Notes: generated by a model not told the origin, from the sequence alone. Positions 50,444 through 63,117 are shown, counted from the stretch's first letter. The stretch: 64,000 nucleotides of DNA from Monosporascus cannonballus (GCA_004154925.1 QJNS01000178.1:1-64000), one strand, 5' to 3'. A program made the numbers and translations.

Positions 50444-50945
50444 ATGAATTCTTTGACGGAGATGGGCGAAAAGAGCGATCGTTTAGAAAAAAAGTAATGT
50501 AAGATTAAAGATAATTTTATAGCGTATTGAGAGATTGCTGAAAAAAAGTTAGACGATTTACGTTAGCGTTAAAAAAAGCGTTTATCGGTAAAAGAAGAAA
50601 CCTTAGAAGTTTATTAGTTGGTTGCGGCGTTTGCGTTTTTAGCAGGAGGTATTAAAAAAGCAGATTACGTCCATCTTTTTTAAAAAAGATTATAAACTGG
50701 ATTAATTTCAAAAATAAGAATGGTTAGAAGGAAAACGGTGTCGTATAAAAATAAAGCAAGCATAATTTACTTCCGCAATAGACGTTATTTTATAAGCGTT
50801 TATTTTCTTTAACTGGTACGCCGTAAGGTTGGATTTAAGCGAGAAACCGTTATCACTTAAGACCTTAGCTGCACTGAAGATGGTCGATTAGGATTCTGGC
50901 AGTAAAATGTTTTATTCAGATTTATCGTATTTATTAAATAATTAA
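50444..50945 (+). pseudogene. unidentified plus-strand gene remnant
   Basis: ATG at 50444 opens MNSLTEMGEKSDRLEKK. The frame continues for 79 codons (IAYQ-like, EIAEKKLDDLR, KEETLEVY, LVAAFAFLAGGIKKADY) with stops only at Gln/Arg-like positions (TAA, TAG, one TGA). A 1-bp frameshift near 50681 then leads into another coding-like run: EWLEGKRCRIKIK, FTSAIDVIL, FFNWYAVRLDLSEKPLSL, TLAALKMVD, to a stop near 50945. It is less A/T-biased than its surroundings. The N-terminal part is charged and coiled-coil-like. No known family is recognised. It lies just downstream of the minus-strand Gypsy element G, like the antisense frame of element A. Confidence 0.5.
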
Positions 50946-51439
50946 GTAATGTCTAAGTATTTTCTTTAGATAAGTATCCTTTTTATTGAACTAAATATTA
51001 AATTTTGCTCTTAATTATTTTTAGAATCCAGTATTTGTTCGATTTCGCATTTGTTAAAACTTTTTAAATTTTAGCTCTTTTTTTAACGGAGAGTTTTTAA
51101 ATGCTGTTTTAAATAAGATAATATAAAAACAACATATCTTATAATTTTAGATAATAATTATCGATAGGTGACTTTTGAAATAATTTCGTTAATATTAAAT
51201 GGATTAAGATTTTACAAATTAAATTTTTTTCTTGGTTTTTATATTTTAATTTGTGGAATATTCAATATAACATTCTGTATTTAACGTAATAAATAAATAT
51301 TATTTTCTTTATCGATAGAATTAAACATTTAATTTCTTTCTTCTTATAATATCGAGTTATTCGTCGTTAAAGATATCTTACTTTGTTTTTAAAATAAATT
51401 TAAATTATTTTAATTTTTATTATTAATGCTTTTGCTCTT

Positions 51440-51730
51440 GGAATAATCGTAATAACTTTTAGCATTTTATTAAATGGTTAATTAAGTTGTTTCGATTTTG
51501 TTTTATGTCTGTATATAGTTACATAAAGAGATATATTTATATTTGTATTAATAAATATATTGTAGGTGATTTGTCCTAGTAATGATAACTTTCCTAAATT
51601 ATTTTTTAATAATTAACGTAATTTCCGAAATAGTATGTTAAGGTTTGATTTTATTTTTCTATTTAGCCGTTCGTTTATATAATAAGTCATCCAAACTTTA
51701 TGTTTGGTATATACTTGTTTAAAAAAAATT
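51440..51730 (-). pseudogene. Gypsy integrase C-terminal half, element G
   Basis: The minus strand reads YYINERLNRKIKSNLNILFR, then LLKNNLGKLSLLGQITYN. This matches the part of Gypsy integrase that normally reads TAYHPQTDGQTERVNQ-LE-YLR followed by W---LP-AEFAYN. The catalytic core should lie at about 51.75-52.3 kb but is not legible. Confidence 0.72.
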
Positions 51731-52544
51731 GGTGCCGAATTTTAAAATAAAAAGCGTATTTTTGTCGAAAATAATTTTCTTTGATAATTTATATTGATTG
51801 AAATAATAATTAATAAATGCAGATTTTTATTATTTTGCTGTTATACTTTTTTCAAAGATAAAAAGTATTTATATTTAATAAGCCTTTTAATAATTACTGA
51901 TATTTTGTTATACTTAATTTTAATAATTAGGGTTTTGGATAAAGAAAGGTTAATAATAAAATTTTAAGTTATAGTATTTTATATTATACCAGAAATGTTA
52001 ACAGGTTTTAATAACCTATAAGGCTTATAAAGCGTTAGTTTTGTTTTATTATAAGTATTATATTTTTAAATAGCTCGTTTAATTAAAGCACGTAATTCTA
52101 GAAAATCGTATTTTTTTCTAATTATCTGATCGTTTGGAAAATATCTTAATATACGTATAATATACTTTTATAGAATTTCTTTACGAATTATTTCTATTGA
52201 CATTTAGAAATATAAATTTTTCTATAGTATAGTAATAGGTCCTTTGGTTATCTATTTCGTTATTAGATTTCTTTAGATTTTTGTATATCGCAAAAATTTC
52301 GGAACTGTATTAAAAGTTCGAATATTAATTCTTTTTACTATTTTATATCATTTTATAACACCGTTTTAATTATAGTATAATATTTATATGCTTTTTTGGT
52401 AACTTTAGAATCGTAATTCTTTTGTAATTAAAACTATCGGTTTAAATATTTTTCTTTTTTTGGTATAATGTATTTTGAAGTTAAATCTAAATAGGAAAAT
52501 TACTTAAATTTCCTATCGTTCATTTAGTTTTTAACCTTTTATAA

Positions 52545-52770
52545 ATTAAATAAAGTGTTTGTAATTAAAGCAAATATCTAAAGGTTTTTTGGTTCCGTTA
52601 AGAAAATGCTTTTATTTTTTAAAGGCGGTAATAATCGCTTGTAATTCTTTGTCGTAAATCGGCTATTTAAATTTTGCGTTTCGAAATTATTTCGAATAAT
52701 ATGTTGTTAAGTACTATTTTTCATTACTCTTTTGCTGCTCTAGGATTACACCTAGACCGTAATCTAAGAT
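52545..52770 (-). pseudogene. Gypsy RNase H, element G
   Basis: The minus strand reads YGLGVILEQQKSNEK, then YYSK, PIYDKELQAIITAFKK, KHFLNGTKKPLDICFNYKHF. These are the ordered Gypsy RNase H blocks (YALGAVL-Q; AYYSKKL; YDKELLAIV-AFK-W-HYLEG; TDHKNL), and the spacing is right. The overlapping plus-strand open frame of 97 codons at 52674-52967 is its shadow. Confidence 0.9.
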
Positions 52771-55249
52771 ATTTGTTTTTAATCGTTTCTTTGCTATTAT
52801 TTAGTAATTATAATATAAGCCTTTTGGTAATTTTATTTTTAAGTATTTGGGAAGTTTTTTTTGGCTTTTTTCGAAAGTTTAAATTCTTTTTAACTTATTT
52901 TTTGATAATAAGTTTCGTTAATAGTTTAATTATATTTCGGTATATTTTGATTAAATTACGTATATAATTTACCAATTCTAAAATTTTTCGGATATATATA
53001 ACGTTCGTTTTGTTAAAAATAAGCCAATTTCTGATTGTTTTTAATTTAGAATCCTAGATCTGAATTTAATTAGACGTAAAAGTAAATCTTAGAAAATTCA
53101 GCTTTTAAGTATATTATACGTTTTTAACTGGGTAAATTCGGATACTTATTTTATCGTGACTTTTAAGCACTTATATAATATATATTCTATATTTTTTTAG
53201 AAGTTTAAAACTAAATAAAACTGTAGTCAAAATAAACAATTATAGATTTATTTAGCAATTATCGAAAAATAATTATAATTATGTTTTGAAAACTGGCGAA
53301 AATATTAATAAATCCTATAGGCATTATTAGATATTCGTAAAATTCGTATACCTTTTTAAATGCCATTTTCTATTTTGTTTTTTGCTATTTTAATACGGTA
53401 ATAGCCGATTCGTAAATTAAATGCCGTAAATTATTTGATTTTACTGGTATTCTCCTTTAAAACTTTTAAAATAGTTAAACAAGTATTTTGGTTTAATTAT
53501 AATATTATGAAATTATTTATAATTAAGTATATTGAGTTAATAAGATTTTTATTATCGTTAATATTTTATTTGCTATTATCTGTTTTAAAAAATATAAAAA
53601 TAAAGTATTTAGTAAAAAAACTAAAGAGTTAGATATATTGTTTTAAATTAAGTTAGATATTCTTTCGTAAAGCTTTAAATTATTCTAGCTTTACAATGTA
53701 AACTTTAAGAAATTTAAGAAAGTAAATTTTTAATAGATTCCGGAAGTTATATGAATTATATTACGGTAACTTATAATTTTCTCTGTTTTTAAATAATTTG
53801 GTAAATTTCTAGTATTCTGATACCATAGCCGAAATTTAATGCCAAAATCGTATTTTTGGAATTATATAACTAATTTTACAGTTATTTTCTTCTGAGTTTA
53901 TCGCCTTTTTATCTTACGAAAATATTTAATTTCTTTAGTTAATATATGGATTATTAAATCTGAGCTACGGTATTTCCAAGATGGTATTATATTCAAAGAT
54001 ATCGACGATATCTAACGAAATTTATTTTTGATATTTTTGAATATATATTAAAAGCTTTTTAGTTTTTTCGAAAAACTTATTTATTTTGGCACATAAACAA
54101 ATTTCCGTTTATTATACGCAGTTTATAAGATTTTGATTTGTATTTTTAAGGAATTCGATTCTTTATTATTATTATAAGAGAAATAGAATCATTTTCGATT
54201 TTTCAAGTAACTTTTATTTTAATAGTTTTGTTTCTGTATTAAAAGGAAAATTTAATCTAATTGCGTATTTCTTTTGTTGTTTCGCATAAAGATTTATAAG
54301 TTAAGGCTTTTTGATATCTTAGTTTCGAGGGCCTCTGAAATTTTTGATTTTTAATGCCGTCCGATTTTAATAAGTTTTTATTTGCGAACTTTTTTAATAC
54401 CATATTTAGTATATTGGTCGTCTTTATACCGGAACCATGTTTTCTTGCCGTATTTGCATTAAGATTTTAAGATTGAGTTTTTTTTTTCAAAAGGAGAAAG
54501 CTGCTTTTTTAGTTTATTTTTTTCTTTTAGCTTTGTACTTTCCGAATTATGGAATTAAAAAGATAAATTTTCGAAAAAGGTATTCCTATATTGAAAAGCT
54601 TATATTGGACATAAAACATCCGAAAATAACATAGGCATTTTTGCGATATAATCCTTTTACTTTATTTCAATTCGGGATGCCAGTAATAAAACCTAGAGTA
54701 TTTTGATTATCTGAAAATTTCTATATATCGATATTTATTATTTGGTTCAGTAAGAGTTTTATCGTTTTATTCAGGCCAAAATGTATTATTTTCTTTGATT
54801 TTAAAATAAACGAGGTAATTGTCGAAATAACAAGCAGTAAAATGCAGTAAGTTATATGGATTTACTGACGGTTTTTTTAAGATAAATAGTATATTTTGGG
54901 ACTGCGGAAAGTTCTAGGGATAACTATCTGCAATTATTAATGTCCGGCCGAAACTGGCCGTTTTTATTGTATATTTCGCATTTTTAAATGTTAAAGTAAT
55001 AAAGATATTCTAGCTTTATAGTTATTCTAGAAGCCATTTATCTTAAATAGTATTATTAGGTTTTAACTTTAAAGTTTTGGTAAACGGGATAATCCTTCTG
55101 CTTTAGGATATCGTTATAGATCTGAGTGGTTATGGCGATAATGAATTCTGGCTAGAATAAAATTAAGCTAATTTCCTTTCCTTTTCTGCTTTATTATTGG
55201 TCTTTTATTCATTTAATTTTTTTAGAATTAAGAAAGTTTTCCATTTTTA

Positions 55250-56350
55250 AAATTCTTTTTGACAAGCGAGCGATATTTGCTTTTGAAGTGCCCTTTTTTA
55301 CTATAATTGAAATATTTCATTTTGGATTTATTTTTCTTACGTTCTTTCGAAACAGAACTTTTTTTTAAAGGTGTATCTTTTTTTTTAATTCTGTTATTAA
55401 AGCATTTATCTTTACTGCGTGTGCCGTTCTTTTTTTTTTCTCGAGTTACCGATTAAAGATACGTTAATCGGCAATTTTAACTTTATCGGTATGTTTTGTA
55501 AAAATATTTATCTAAGGTTTTATATATAATTCCTTCTTAACTTAAGGTTTTAAGTTATTATGATAAGGATAAAATAATACGTTTTTTTAACAAATTAGAA
55601 ATAATTACTAAGCGGTTAAACTTAATCGTATATTCGAATGTTAATTTAGTATAGCGAAAAAAAAATTTAATGGCATATTATTTTTGTTTGGATTACCGAA
55701 TAAGGTTCGTATCCTCCATCGAAATACTTGTATTCGCTGAAAATATAATTAATTATATCCAAAACATTATCGGAATAATTTTGCAAATAATACTTTAAAA
55801 TGAGATCGAACTATGAAAGAATTTTGCTAGTAAGTAATTAAAAGATAAATATTACTTTTTGATAATTTTCCTTTAAAAAGCTTTTATAGAATTTAAGATA
55901 AAATCTGGCCTATACCAGGAAGTCTTTTACGTTTATAAATTCATTATAAGATTTAGGCGTTAGCTAATAGCCTTTAACGTTTAGCATTTCGTAGTAGTTA
56001 AAAGATAGAACGGCTTTTTCTCGTAATTGATTTGCGTTGAATAATAATAAAGTCGAAATGTTTTCTTTGTATTTGTTTTGCGTCAAACAAAAGTAATTAA
56101 AAAATTGTCCCCTTGATTTCGCCCTTTAGCGAAACTAAACCATAAAAAACTAGCTTTTTTTTCTTTAACGAACCGGCATTTTCTCTCTCTAATATCCGAA
56201 TTTTCTGGGCCAAAAAATCTAATTTTTCTTCCGTAATATGTTCTTTTTCTTTTGTCTTTAAGATCTCGGCTTCATATTTCTTTTTTACTTTTTTTAGCTA
56301 CCGTTTTTTTCAATTCCTTTCTCTAGACCTTAATAATATTCTTAGGGGCC
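55250..56350 (-). pseudogene. Gag of element G with zinc knuckle
   Basis: At about 56110-56350 the minus strand gives a clear coiled-coil N-terminal part: KKVKKKYEAEILKTKEKEH, then ITEEKLDFLAQKIRILEREN, then KLVFYGLVSLKGEIKG. Near 55258-55325 it reads MKYFNYSKKGHFKSKYRS, a CCHC zinc knuckle (C-x2-C-x4-H-x4-C) whose Cys codons have become Tyr by TGT-to-TAT. The zinc knuckle would bind the element's RNA in the particle. The stretch between them is readable only in pieces. Confidence 0.8.
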
Positions 56351-56749
56351 GAGGTAAGTTACTGTTAAAATTACGAAAATAATGAGTTTTCCTAAGATCG
56401 AATAATAAGGGGTATTATATGATTCATTAATTAAAATATTTTTTAATAAAAAGCAAATCATTTAAAGTGATTATTAATCCTTTATTAAATAATAACGCGG
56501 ATTAGATATATTATTGATTTTTTAAACATCGTTTTATATTATCGTTTATTTTCAGTTTAAAAAAGTTTATACTTTAATTAGACAATACAGCATTTGTCGG
56601 CTATTAACTAAAAGGTTATTAAAATATAACGAACTTATTATATATCTATTTAAAAATATAGTAGTATCCGAAAAAAGGTTTTAATTTATAGGTAATAATA
56701 ATGCGAAACTTAATTTAATAATTTATTCGATAAAAGAATTTAAAGATTT

Positions 56750-59700
56750 TCCTCACTATTTGTGTTTTTTCTTAATCTTAATAAGATTATATTTATCTTT
56801 AAAATCGAATACTATAAATTATTCAGCTGCTTAAAGTCGGTTATTTATTTTTATAATCAGAGAAAATAATGTTAGATTTTTAATAATATTATTATTTAAT
56901 TATCGATACTTAATTATAAGTCGTAATTTTTCGTTTTTCTTTTGTATAAAGAATATACGATATCTTGTTAATAATTTCGAAAATCGAAACCAGTTTTTGT
57001 AACCAATATTTTAAGTATTTTTTGAAAATGCGCAATTAGTTTTTGCTACAGTTATAAATAAACTAAAATTTCGTCGAAAATCTTTTTAAGGATCATTTTA
57101 TAATTTTATTCGATATGTTCTAATAATTTCGTATCCAATTTCTGCTTAAAGAGTTACTTAAATCGATTCTATTATAGTAACATTTTAATTAGATCTTTTA
57201 ACTTTTGGGGCTATTATTTTAAATCGTCATTTAATTGCGTTAATTTCGTTTTGATAATAAAAATAATATATCGTATTTTTCTTTAATACCCATTTTTGTT
57301 ATGTTTTGTTTCATTAGGTAATAAAGTTATTGTCGTATCCTTATACCTACATTTATCGTTATTTTCGATTAAATATTAAGATTTCCGTTTCTTTTTCTTT
57401 TACCTATTAACGGGGTATGAAGTAAACCTTATTTCGCTAATATTTCCATTAATCAAAATTTCGTATTAACGTATTTGTGGTAATCCCAAGATTATATCGT
57501 AATTTTGAAGTAAAACGATATCGAAATTAATTATTTGATATTATTTTTAGGTTAAAATCTCGAAGTAATTAATTTCGCGTATAATTTTCCAGTTGTTGTT
57601 AACGAACTCTTGGCTTTCGACATTCGTAATTATATAAGGTTTAATTTATATTTGTATAGCAATTTAAATTTATCAACCATATTTGGTATAATATAATTTT
57701 CGCTTAAGGCTTCGTTATTTATTGTTGCAATATACCGGTATATTCTAATATATATATCCAAAGTAATAAGGTTATTAACCGTTTTTATCGTTACGTTTCA
57801 AGCCTTTTTTAGGAGTTTTTTCTAATTTTTCTGAATTTCTTTATAATGTGACTTTTTTATAAGTAACTTTTTTTTTAATTTGTCGAACCTTATTTATATT
57901 TGTATTTATAATACGTTAAGCTATTATATTTGTCGCTCCTATTTGCGTATTATTTCTCCGAACTATAATAAATATTTTTGGTTTTGCTATAATGTTTCCA
58001 TATTAAGTAAATTGTTTTCTTATAGTTTCGACCGCATCCTATTATGCGTCGTGCTAACTCTCGTTTTAGAGTTTGCTTATAAATTAACGTATTTTTTTCT
58101 TAATAACCTTGTTTGTTAAAAGTTGTAATAAGTACCAATTGAAAATGGAGATTTATAATAGTTTTTTGGTAATATTCTTTTATTATGTATTAGATTTTTT
58201 TTCGTTTGATAGTTATATTATTCATAATAACAAAAAGGGCTTACTTACGAGCATTATTCTTTTCGAGCTAGCCTTTTATTTCGGCCAGTCAGTAAATATT
58301 ATTTCCTGTGATTATGGATCGAAAATATCAATATTGTTATTTATCGTTTTTATTATTTCTAGTTCGCTTTAGAAAATCGAATCTTTTATAATATATACGA
58401 GCAATTCTTCCATAAATATATTATTTCTTTTTTTCGTCATCGGGATATTCTCGCCGTCGGCAATATATGGTATGTATTTTACTGTATCGATTAAGGGTTC
58501 CGGGACAATTTTCTTTTATTTAATCTCGGTATTTTCGTAACTATTGTTAAAACTCTTCTGATTATAATTATAATACCTCTCAAACCAGTTTTTTTAGCTT
58601 TTTGTATCTCTTATTGAACTTTTCGCCATAAGAGGCCCGGTACGTACTTAAGCCGAATCATATTAATAGATTTATCTTCCTTTTTTAGATTTTCTTTAAA
58701 TTATCTTTCGAGTACGAGTTTCTAATTATCCTGACTGAATCCTTTAAATGTTTTGCATTATTTTACTTTATGTCTTATCTTATTACAATTGAAACCTTTT
58801 ATCTAGCTTTAAGCCTTTTATAAATAACCCCTAGTTCCATAAGTCCTAATTTCGTACTGTAAAAAATGTTACCGCGTTAAAAAACGCTGATATTAACCCT
58901 ATAGCAAATATTATTATTTTTTCCCCTGGTATTTCTAATGCGCCAAATATATTGTCGATTATCGATTTTAACTGCTAAAACGATATAATTTAACAAATAA
59001 TAAAGCCGGTTTAACTTAAAAAACTTTTTTTATTTTTTAAGCTATCGAAAACTTTGGCCATTAATATTTCTTATCCCTAATTCAACTTAAATGCTTACTA
59101 AAGGAACGTACTACCGTAACTAAGTATTAATCGCTTTTATCGTTATTATTAAATCTCTATTTCGGCTTTTATTTTTTCGTATATTATTTCGAAAACCTTT
59201 ATTAATACGTATTTAAATTATTCGTAATCGTGATATACTTGTATTACTTCCGGGCTTCGTTTTTCGACTAGTAAAATAACGTACTTTCTTATAACGAGTT
59301 CGAACCAAATAACCGCGTTTTCGGTAAATCATCCGAGCGCAAATTTAATACGTATAATAAGCGTAATTAGTAAAATAAAAGAAATATCTAAAATATGTTC
59401 CGCATTAAGTTAAAAATAATTATAACTTAATCGAGATTTCGTCAAAAATTTCTAATTAAAGGAATTTAAAAATCTTTTCCAATTCCTTGATAAAATTTAA
59501 TTAAATACTTTAGTGTGTTCGAAAGAATTTCCTAATCTTAAAAGCTTTTTTTCTTTCCTTAAGCTTTTTATAAGCGGCTTAAAAGGATATCGTAAAATCA
59601 TTATTATCTTTCTTAAACTGAAAAATACGTCCGTTTATGGCATTTAAACCTTAAAAAACTTTTTCGCCAAAAAAAAGATTATTTCTTTTTTTCTCAGATT

Positions 59701-59766
59701 TTATTCCAGTATCCGAGTTATCAAGAACCTGATAAATAATTATTCAGGTTACTTATTAGTAAATAT
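56750..59766 (-). pseudogene. Gag and start of Pol, element B
   Basis: Gag starts at 59766 on the minus strand with IFTNK, the same position as MFISKQ in A; the ATG has become ATA, itself a G-to-A change. Downstream sequence follows A through Gag, protease and the beginning of reverse transcriptase. Plus-strand open frames at 57880-58119 and 58109-58372 lie within this region and are shadows. It is nonfunctional. Confidence 0.75.
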
Positions 59767-59822
59767 AATATTAGCGATATTACTTAAAGTTTAACGATAT
59801 TATTAAACAAAAACTTATAAAG

Positions 59823-60183
59823 TATAACGGTTACACAGTTTTACCAATTATTAAACCTTTAATCGTACGGGTTTATATTAGCAAAAATATCGTAAGATTT
59901 TGAATAATAAATACGGTAACGTATTACGTTTCTTCATACTAAAGATATACGAATTATATTGTAAACGATTAATATTAATAAATTTTATAAATCAATATTA
60001 TTTAGATTATGGAAATAATAAACGTATATATCCTTATTCTGGCTTAAGGTGCTCAAGCAACTTAACCCCTTAAGCCCGTTAAACCCTTTAAGCTGGTCAC
60101 GTAACGTCTTGGCTGGGGTCGGGTTTTGTTTTCTTCGTGGGTCCGACCGTCCGTAGAGAAGCCAAGACCGTTAGGTCATAACA
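59823..60183 (-). repeat. 5' LTR of element B
   Basis: The coding strand starts TGTTATGACCTAACGG and ends CCGTTATA. The half next to the internal region aligns with LTR A (TTACCAATTATTAAACC, then AATCGTACGGGTTTATATTA). The outer part (about 60040-60183) is GC-richer and differs from A: it lacks the 36-bp GATCGATC units and has CTTAAG/CCTTTAAG words instead. Length is 361 bp. Confidence 0.85.
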
Positions 60184-60235
60184 TGTTGCGACCGTTTCCG
60201 GAGGCCGTAGTCTGTCAGCTAGCTGAGGGGTGCGG
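60184..60235 (-). repeat. second LTR-edge fragment abutting element B
   Basis: Directly after LTR B, the plus strand repeats the word GCGACCGTTTCCGGAGGCCG. This resembles GCGACCGTTTCCGAGGCCGC inside LTR A (13520-13540). It looks like a fragment of another LTR of the same superfamily into which B inserted, or a rearranged LTR end. Confidence 0.55.
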
Positions 60236-60500
60236 AGCGCGCCCCATATACGGAAAGGTCCCATACTGATCGGCTTATATATGTTCGATGGCTAAGCTAA
60301 TTAGAGTTAGGGTGAGGGAGGAACTACCCACCGAAAATTACCAACGGCCCACGAGTACCCGCGGGTAATGCCAAGGACCCATGAGTGACCCATGGGTCCT
60401 TGGCGTAAGTCAGAATTACCCGCGGATACCTAATAGATTTTTGGCATTATCTGCGGGTACCCAATAAGCAATGCCAAGGACCTACTAAGTATTTACGATT
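60236..60500. repeat. GC-rich island with inverted repeats, possible DNA-transposon end
   Basis: This is the most GC-rich part of the window. A perfect 14-bp inverted repeat GCCAAGGACCCATG pairs 60370-60383 with 60391-60404 across a 7-base loop. A 12-bp palindrome TACCCGCGGGTA lies at 60356-60367. GCGGGTA and GCCAAGGACC words recur in both orientations (ACCCGCGGATA near 60418, CTGCGGGTACCC near 60452, AATGCCAAGGACCT near 60471). Repeated ACCCGCGGGT-type words are seen near ends of some hAT transposons. No transposase was identified next to it. Confidence 0.6.
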
Positions 60501-63117
60501 ATTTATTAGCAAAATACGTAAATTTTAAATATATTAAAAAAAAACGAAAACAATAATCTAAAATAATTATTATATTATAAAAATAATATATATTATTTTT
60601 TGGCCAGGTAAATAAAATCGTAAATTTAATTTTTTTTAAAATAATTTAAAATAGTTCCAAATAATTATTATATATAAAAAATTAAATTTATAATGCTTAA
60701 TTATTTCTATAAGCCGAATTTAAACGAAAGAATTGGAAAAATATTTATGTTATGGTTAATAAATTAATTCTATAACTATTTTTCATTTAAAGTATTTTTA
60801 ACCTTTTTTGTTAATAGTTTTTACTTATACAAAACCTAGAATTCGTATTGTCGAATACGGCAAAAATAATTTTGATATAAACGTAATAAATAACGCCAAA
60901 TCTTTTTTAAAAGCTTTATTTAATAAGTTTTTTAAGACGTTTTTTGCGCTCTTAATTAATGCGTTAATTTTATAATCTAATTAATTCTTATTGCTTTCAT
61001 ATATTTAAAAGTATTTTTACTTAGATTTATTAATGTAATTAAAAGTTTATCTTATAATTTCCTATAATATGTCGATAATAAAAAAAGGGTTTAAACGTTA
61101 AAAGCGAACCTTGGAAATAAGGCTGTAAGATTTTGTATCGGAATAACGTATAAAACGGTCTTTTTTGACCTTATTACGCCAGGTTATAAAGCCGGTAACC
61201 TTTAGTAATAAAATACGGTATAATCTTGAAAAACCGAATATCTGCTTATATATGTTTTAAAATATAATTAAATTATTTAAAAATTATTTTAAAATAATTA
61301 TTTAATATACTTATTTATAACGTTAGGTTTAAACATAATTCAATGAACAAACGCTTTGTTTTTAATTTCGAATTTGTTTAAATTAAAAACCCCGGGAACT
61401 TTTTATAAGGTTTATTTCCGTTTTTTGTAATATTTAACGGAGATATTTTTTTCGAAGTAAAAATATCGTAAAATCTATAACGGGCTAAATACTATAATAA
61501 AAGGCCTTTTTTGTAAGTAAAAAATATTTTCGATAATTGTCAAAAATTTAATGCAGGGCGGAAATATTTTTATAAATATGAATTTATAACTTTTAAAAAC
61601 GTTTGAAAATTCTTTATATATTAACATAATTTAAAATACAAAGTATTTATGCTTTTATATTATCTTAAACATTAAGCGTTAAATAAGTAAAATTTACGTT
61701 AAAGAAATTAAAAAATAAAATAATCAAAAATAATCGAAATTTACAGAACGAAATATAATGGTAATTTCCTTAATATTTTAACCTTAATATTAATATCAAG
61801 ATCGTTTTGGTTTATAAAGGCGTTATTAGCCGAAAATACTTAAGATATGTAACGAAATTATATTAGAAAATCCGGAATCCTATTAATAATAAATTCGGCC
61901 ATTTAATGTAACGCGTATATAAAAATTCGTTACCATTTTATATACGAATATTTGATAAAATATTTCCACTTTCAGCCGGTAATAAGCGTTAAAATATTAG
62001 TAAAATAATTAAGAAATAATTAAGGCAAAAAAATATTTATCGGATCGTTATACGAAATCTTTTAACTTAAAGTGTAGTAGGATTTTCCGGTAATTAAGAT
62101 ATTAAATTATTTAGATAACTAACGATAGATTTATAGCATATATACTTAATAATATTATTATTATGATAAAGTATTTCGGCCATTTTATTATTAATATTAA
62201 TATATATTTTTGGTTTCGGCTTATGCTTATATAACTTAATTAGAATATTATTATTTTGTCCAGTTATTAATAAGTAATAAAATATTTAAATAATTATGAA
62301 AAATATTTATTAATAAATATTAAATTTTTGTTTAATAATTATATTTCTTCGACGGTTATTTTTCCAGAATTGCATATAAATTTAAACATTTTTAATTATT
62401 TAATTTACGCTTAATTCGTTGTCTTAAAATATGATAAACCTTGTCGATATTATTTTCTTTTACCGAAATATTGGTTTTTCGCGTTTAAGCGTTTTTAATA
62501 TACAGATTTTAAAATAATAATTCGTCGGATTTCCGACTTTTAAATAAAAGAGGTATCGCGGAATTAAAGGCCAAAAATCCTAAATACGATTATTTTAGGA
62601 TAATATCAGAATTCAAATAATAATAATTAAAAACAACGTATTAAAATAAAGCAAAGCAGTAAATTTTAATTACGGCTAAAATAAAAGGAATTACACAATT
62701 AAATAAAAAGAATAAAATAGGATATTTTTAATAAATATAGAATTTTAATTAAGAAAACATTTATATAGGATATAAAAAGCTTAAAGGTTTATCGATAAGG
62801 AATTTTGTACCTATAAAATTTAAAGCGAGAATTGCTTAATCAAACAATATTAAATATTTTTAGCCTTTTTAAAATAAATATTCAAAATAAAGAATAAAGG
62901 ATTTTTTAAAATAATTTATAAAATATTTATTAATTTTTTAATTCCTTTAAAACCTTAATAGCTGGTCTTAAAAGAATTATATTTTAATATAAACAAATAT
63001 CTTGAATAATATAAATATTGTTTACTTAAAGAATTATTCGTTTACTGTAATAATGCAAAAGTTACTATTTTAAAATAAAGAAATTATAAAGCTTTTTGCA
63101 ATTTTCTGTAATATTTT
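60501..63117. other. eroded AT-rich stretch
   Basis: No repeat edge or known domain was found. From about 62.55 kb onward the plus strand becomes more protein-like and probably belongs to the remnant at 63118-63990. Confidence 0.4.

Larger units (their letters stand above)
50950..56640 (-). mobile_element. Gypsy LTR retrotransposon G (LTRs not resolved)
   Basis: Minus-strand Gag (coiled coil near 56.1-56.35 kb, zinc knuckle near 55.3 kb), RNase H (52.55-52.77 kb) and integrase C-terminus (51.44-51.72 kb) follow each other in Gypsy order and at normal spacing, so they form one element. I could not find matching LTRs. A plausible coding-strand LTR start TGTATTGTC lies at about 56592. Its right edge abuts the truncated internal end of element B near 56.7 kb. 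All frames are broken by stops. Residue choice differs from A and D, so this is a third or fourth Gypsy family. Confidence 0.75.
56710..60183 (-). mobile_element. truncated Gypsy element B, second copy of the A family
   Basis: Its 5' LTR is at 59823-60183. Internal sequence to its left aligns with element A: 58.83-58.93 kb with A at about 12.16-12.26 kb, and 56.78-56.95 kb with A at 10.04-10.23 kb. Homology stops near 56710, inside reverse transcriptase, next to element G. No 3' part or 3' LTR is found in the window. It was probably cut by the insertion of G or by later deletion. The coding strand is minus. Confidence 0.85.

Noticed and set aside
52674..52967. Plus-strand open frame of 97 codons, apparently a membrane protein
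   Set aside because: It overlaps legible Gypsy RNase H on the minus strand; the hydrophobic look is the complement of an A-rich coding strand.
53435..54634. Two plus-strand open frames of 65 codons (53435-53632, 54437-54634)
   Set aside because: Both lie inside minus-strand element G and show no domain.
57880..58372. Two plus-strand open frames in element B
   Set aside because: They overlie the minus-strand Gag-Pol of B and have no counterpart in element A.
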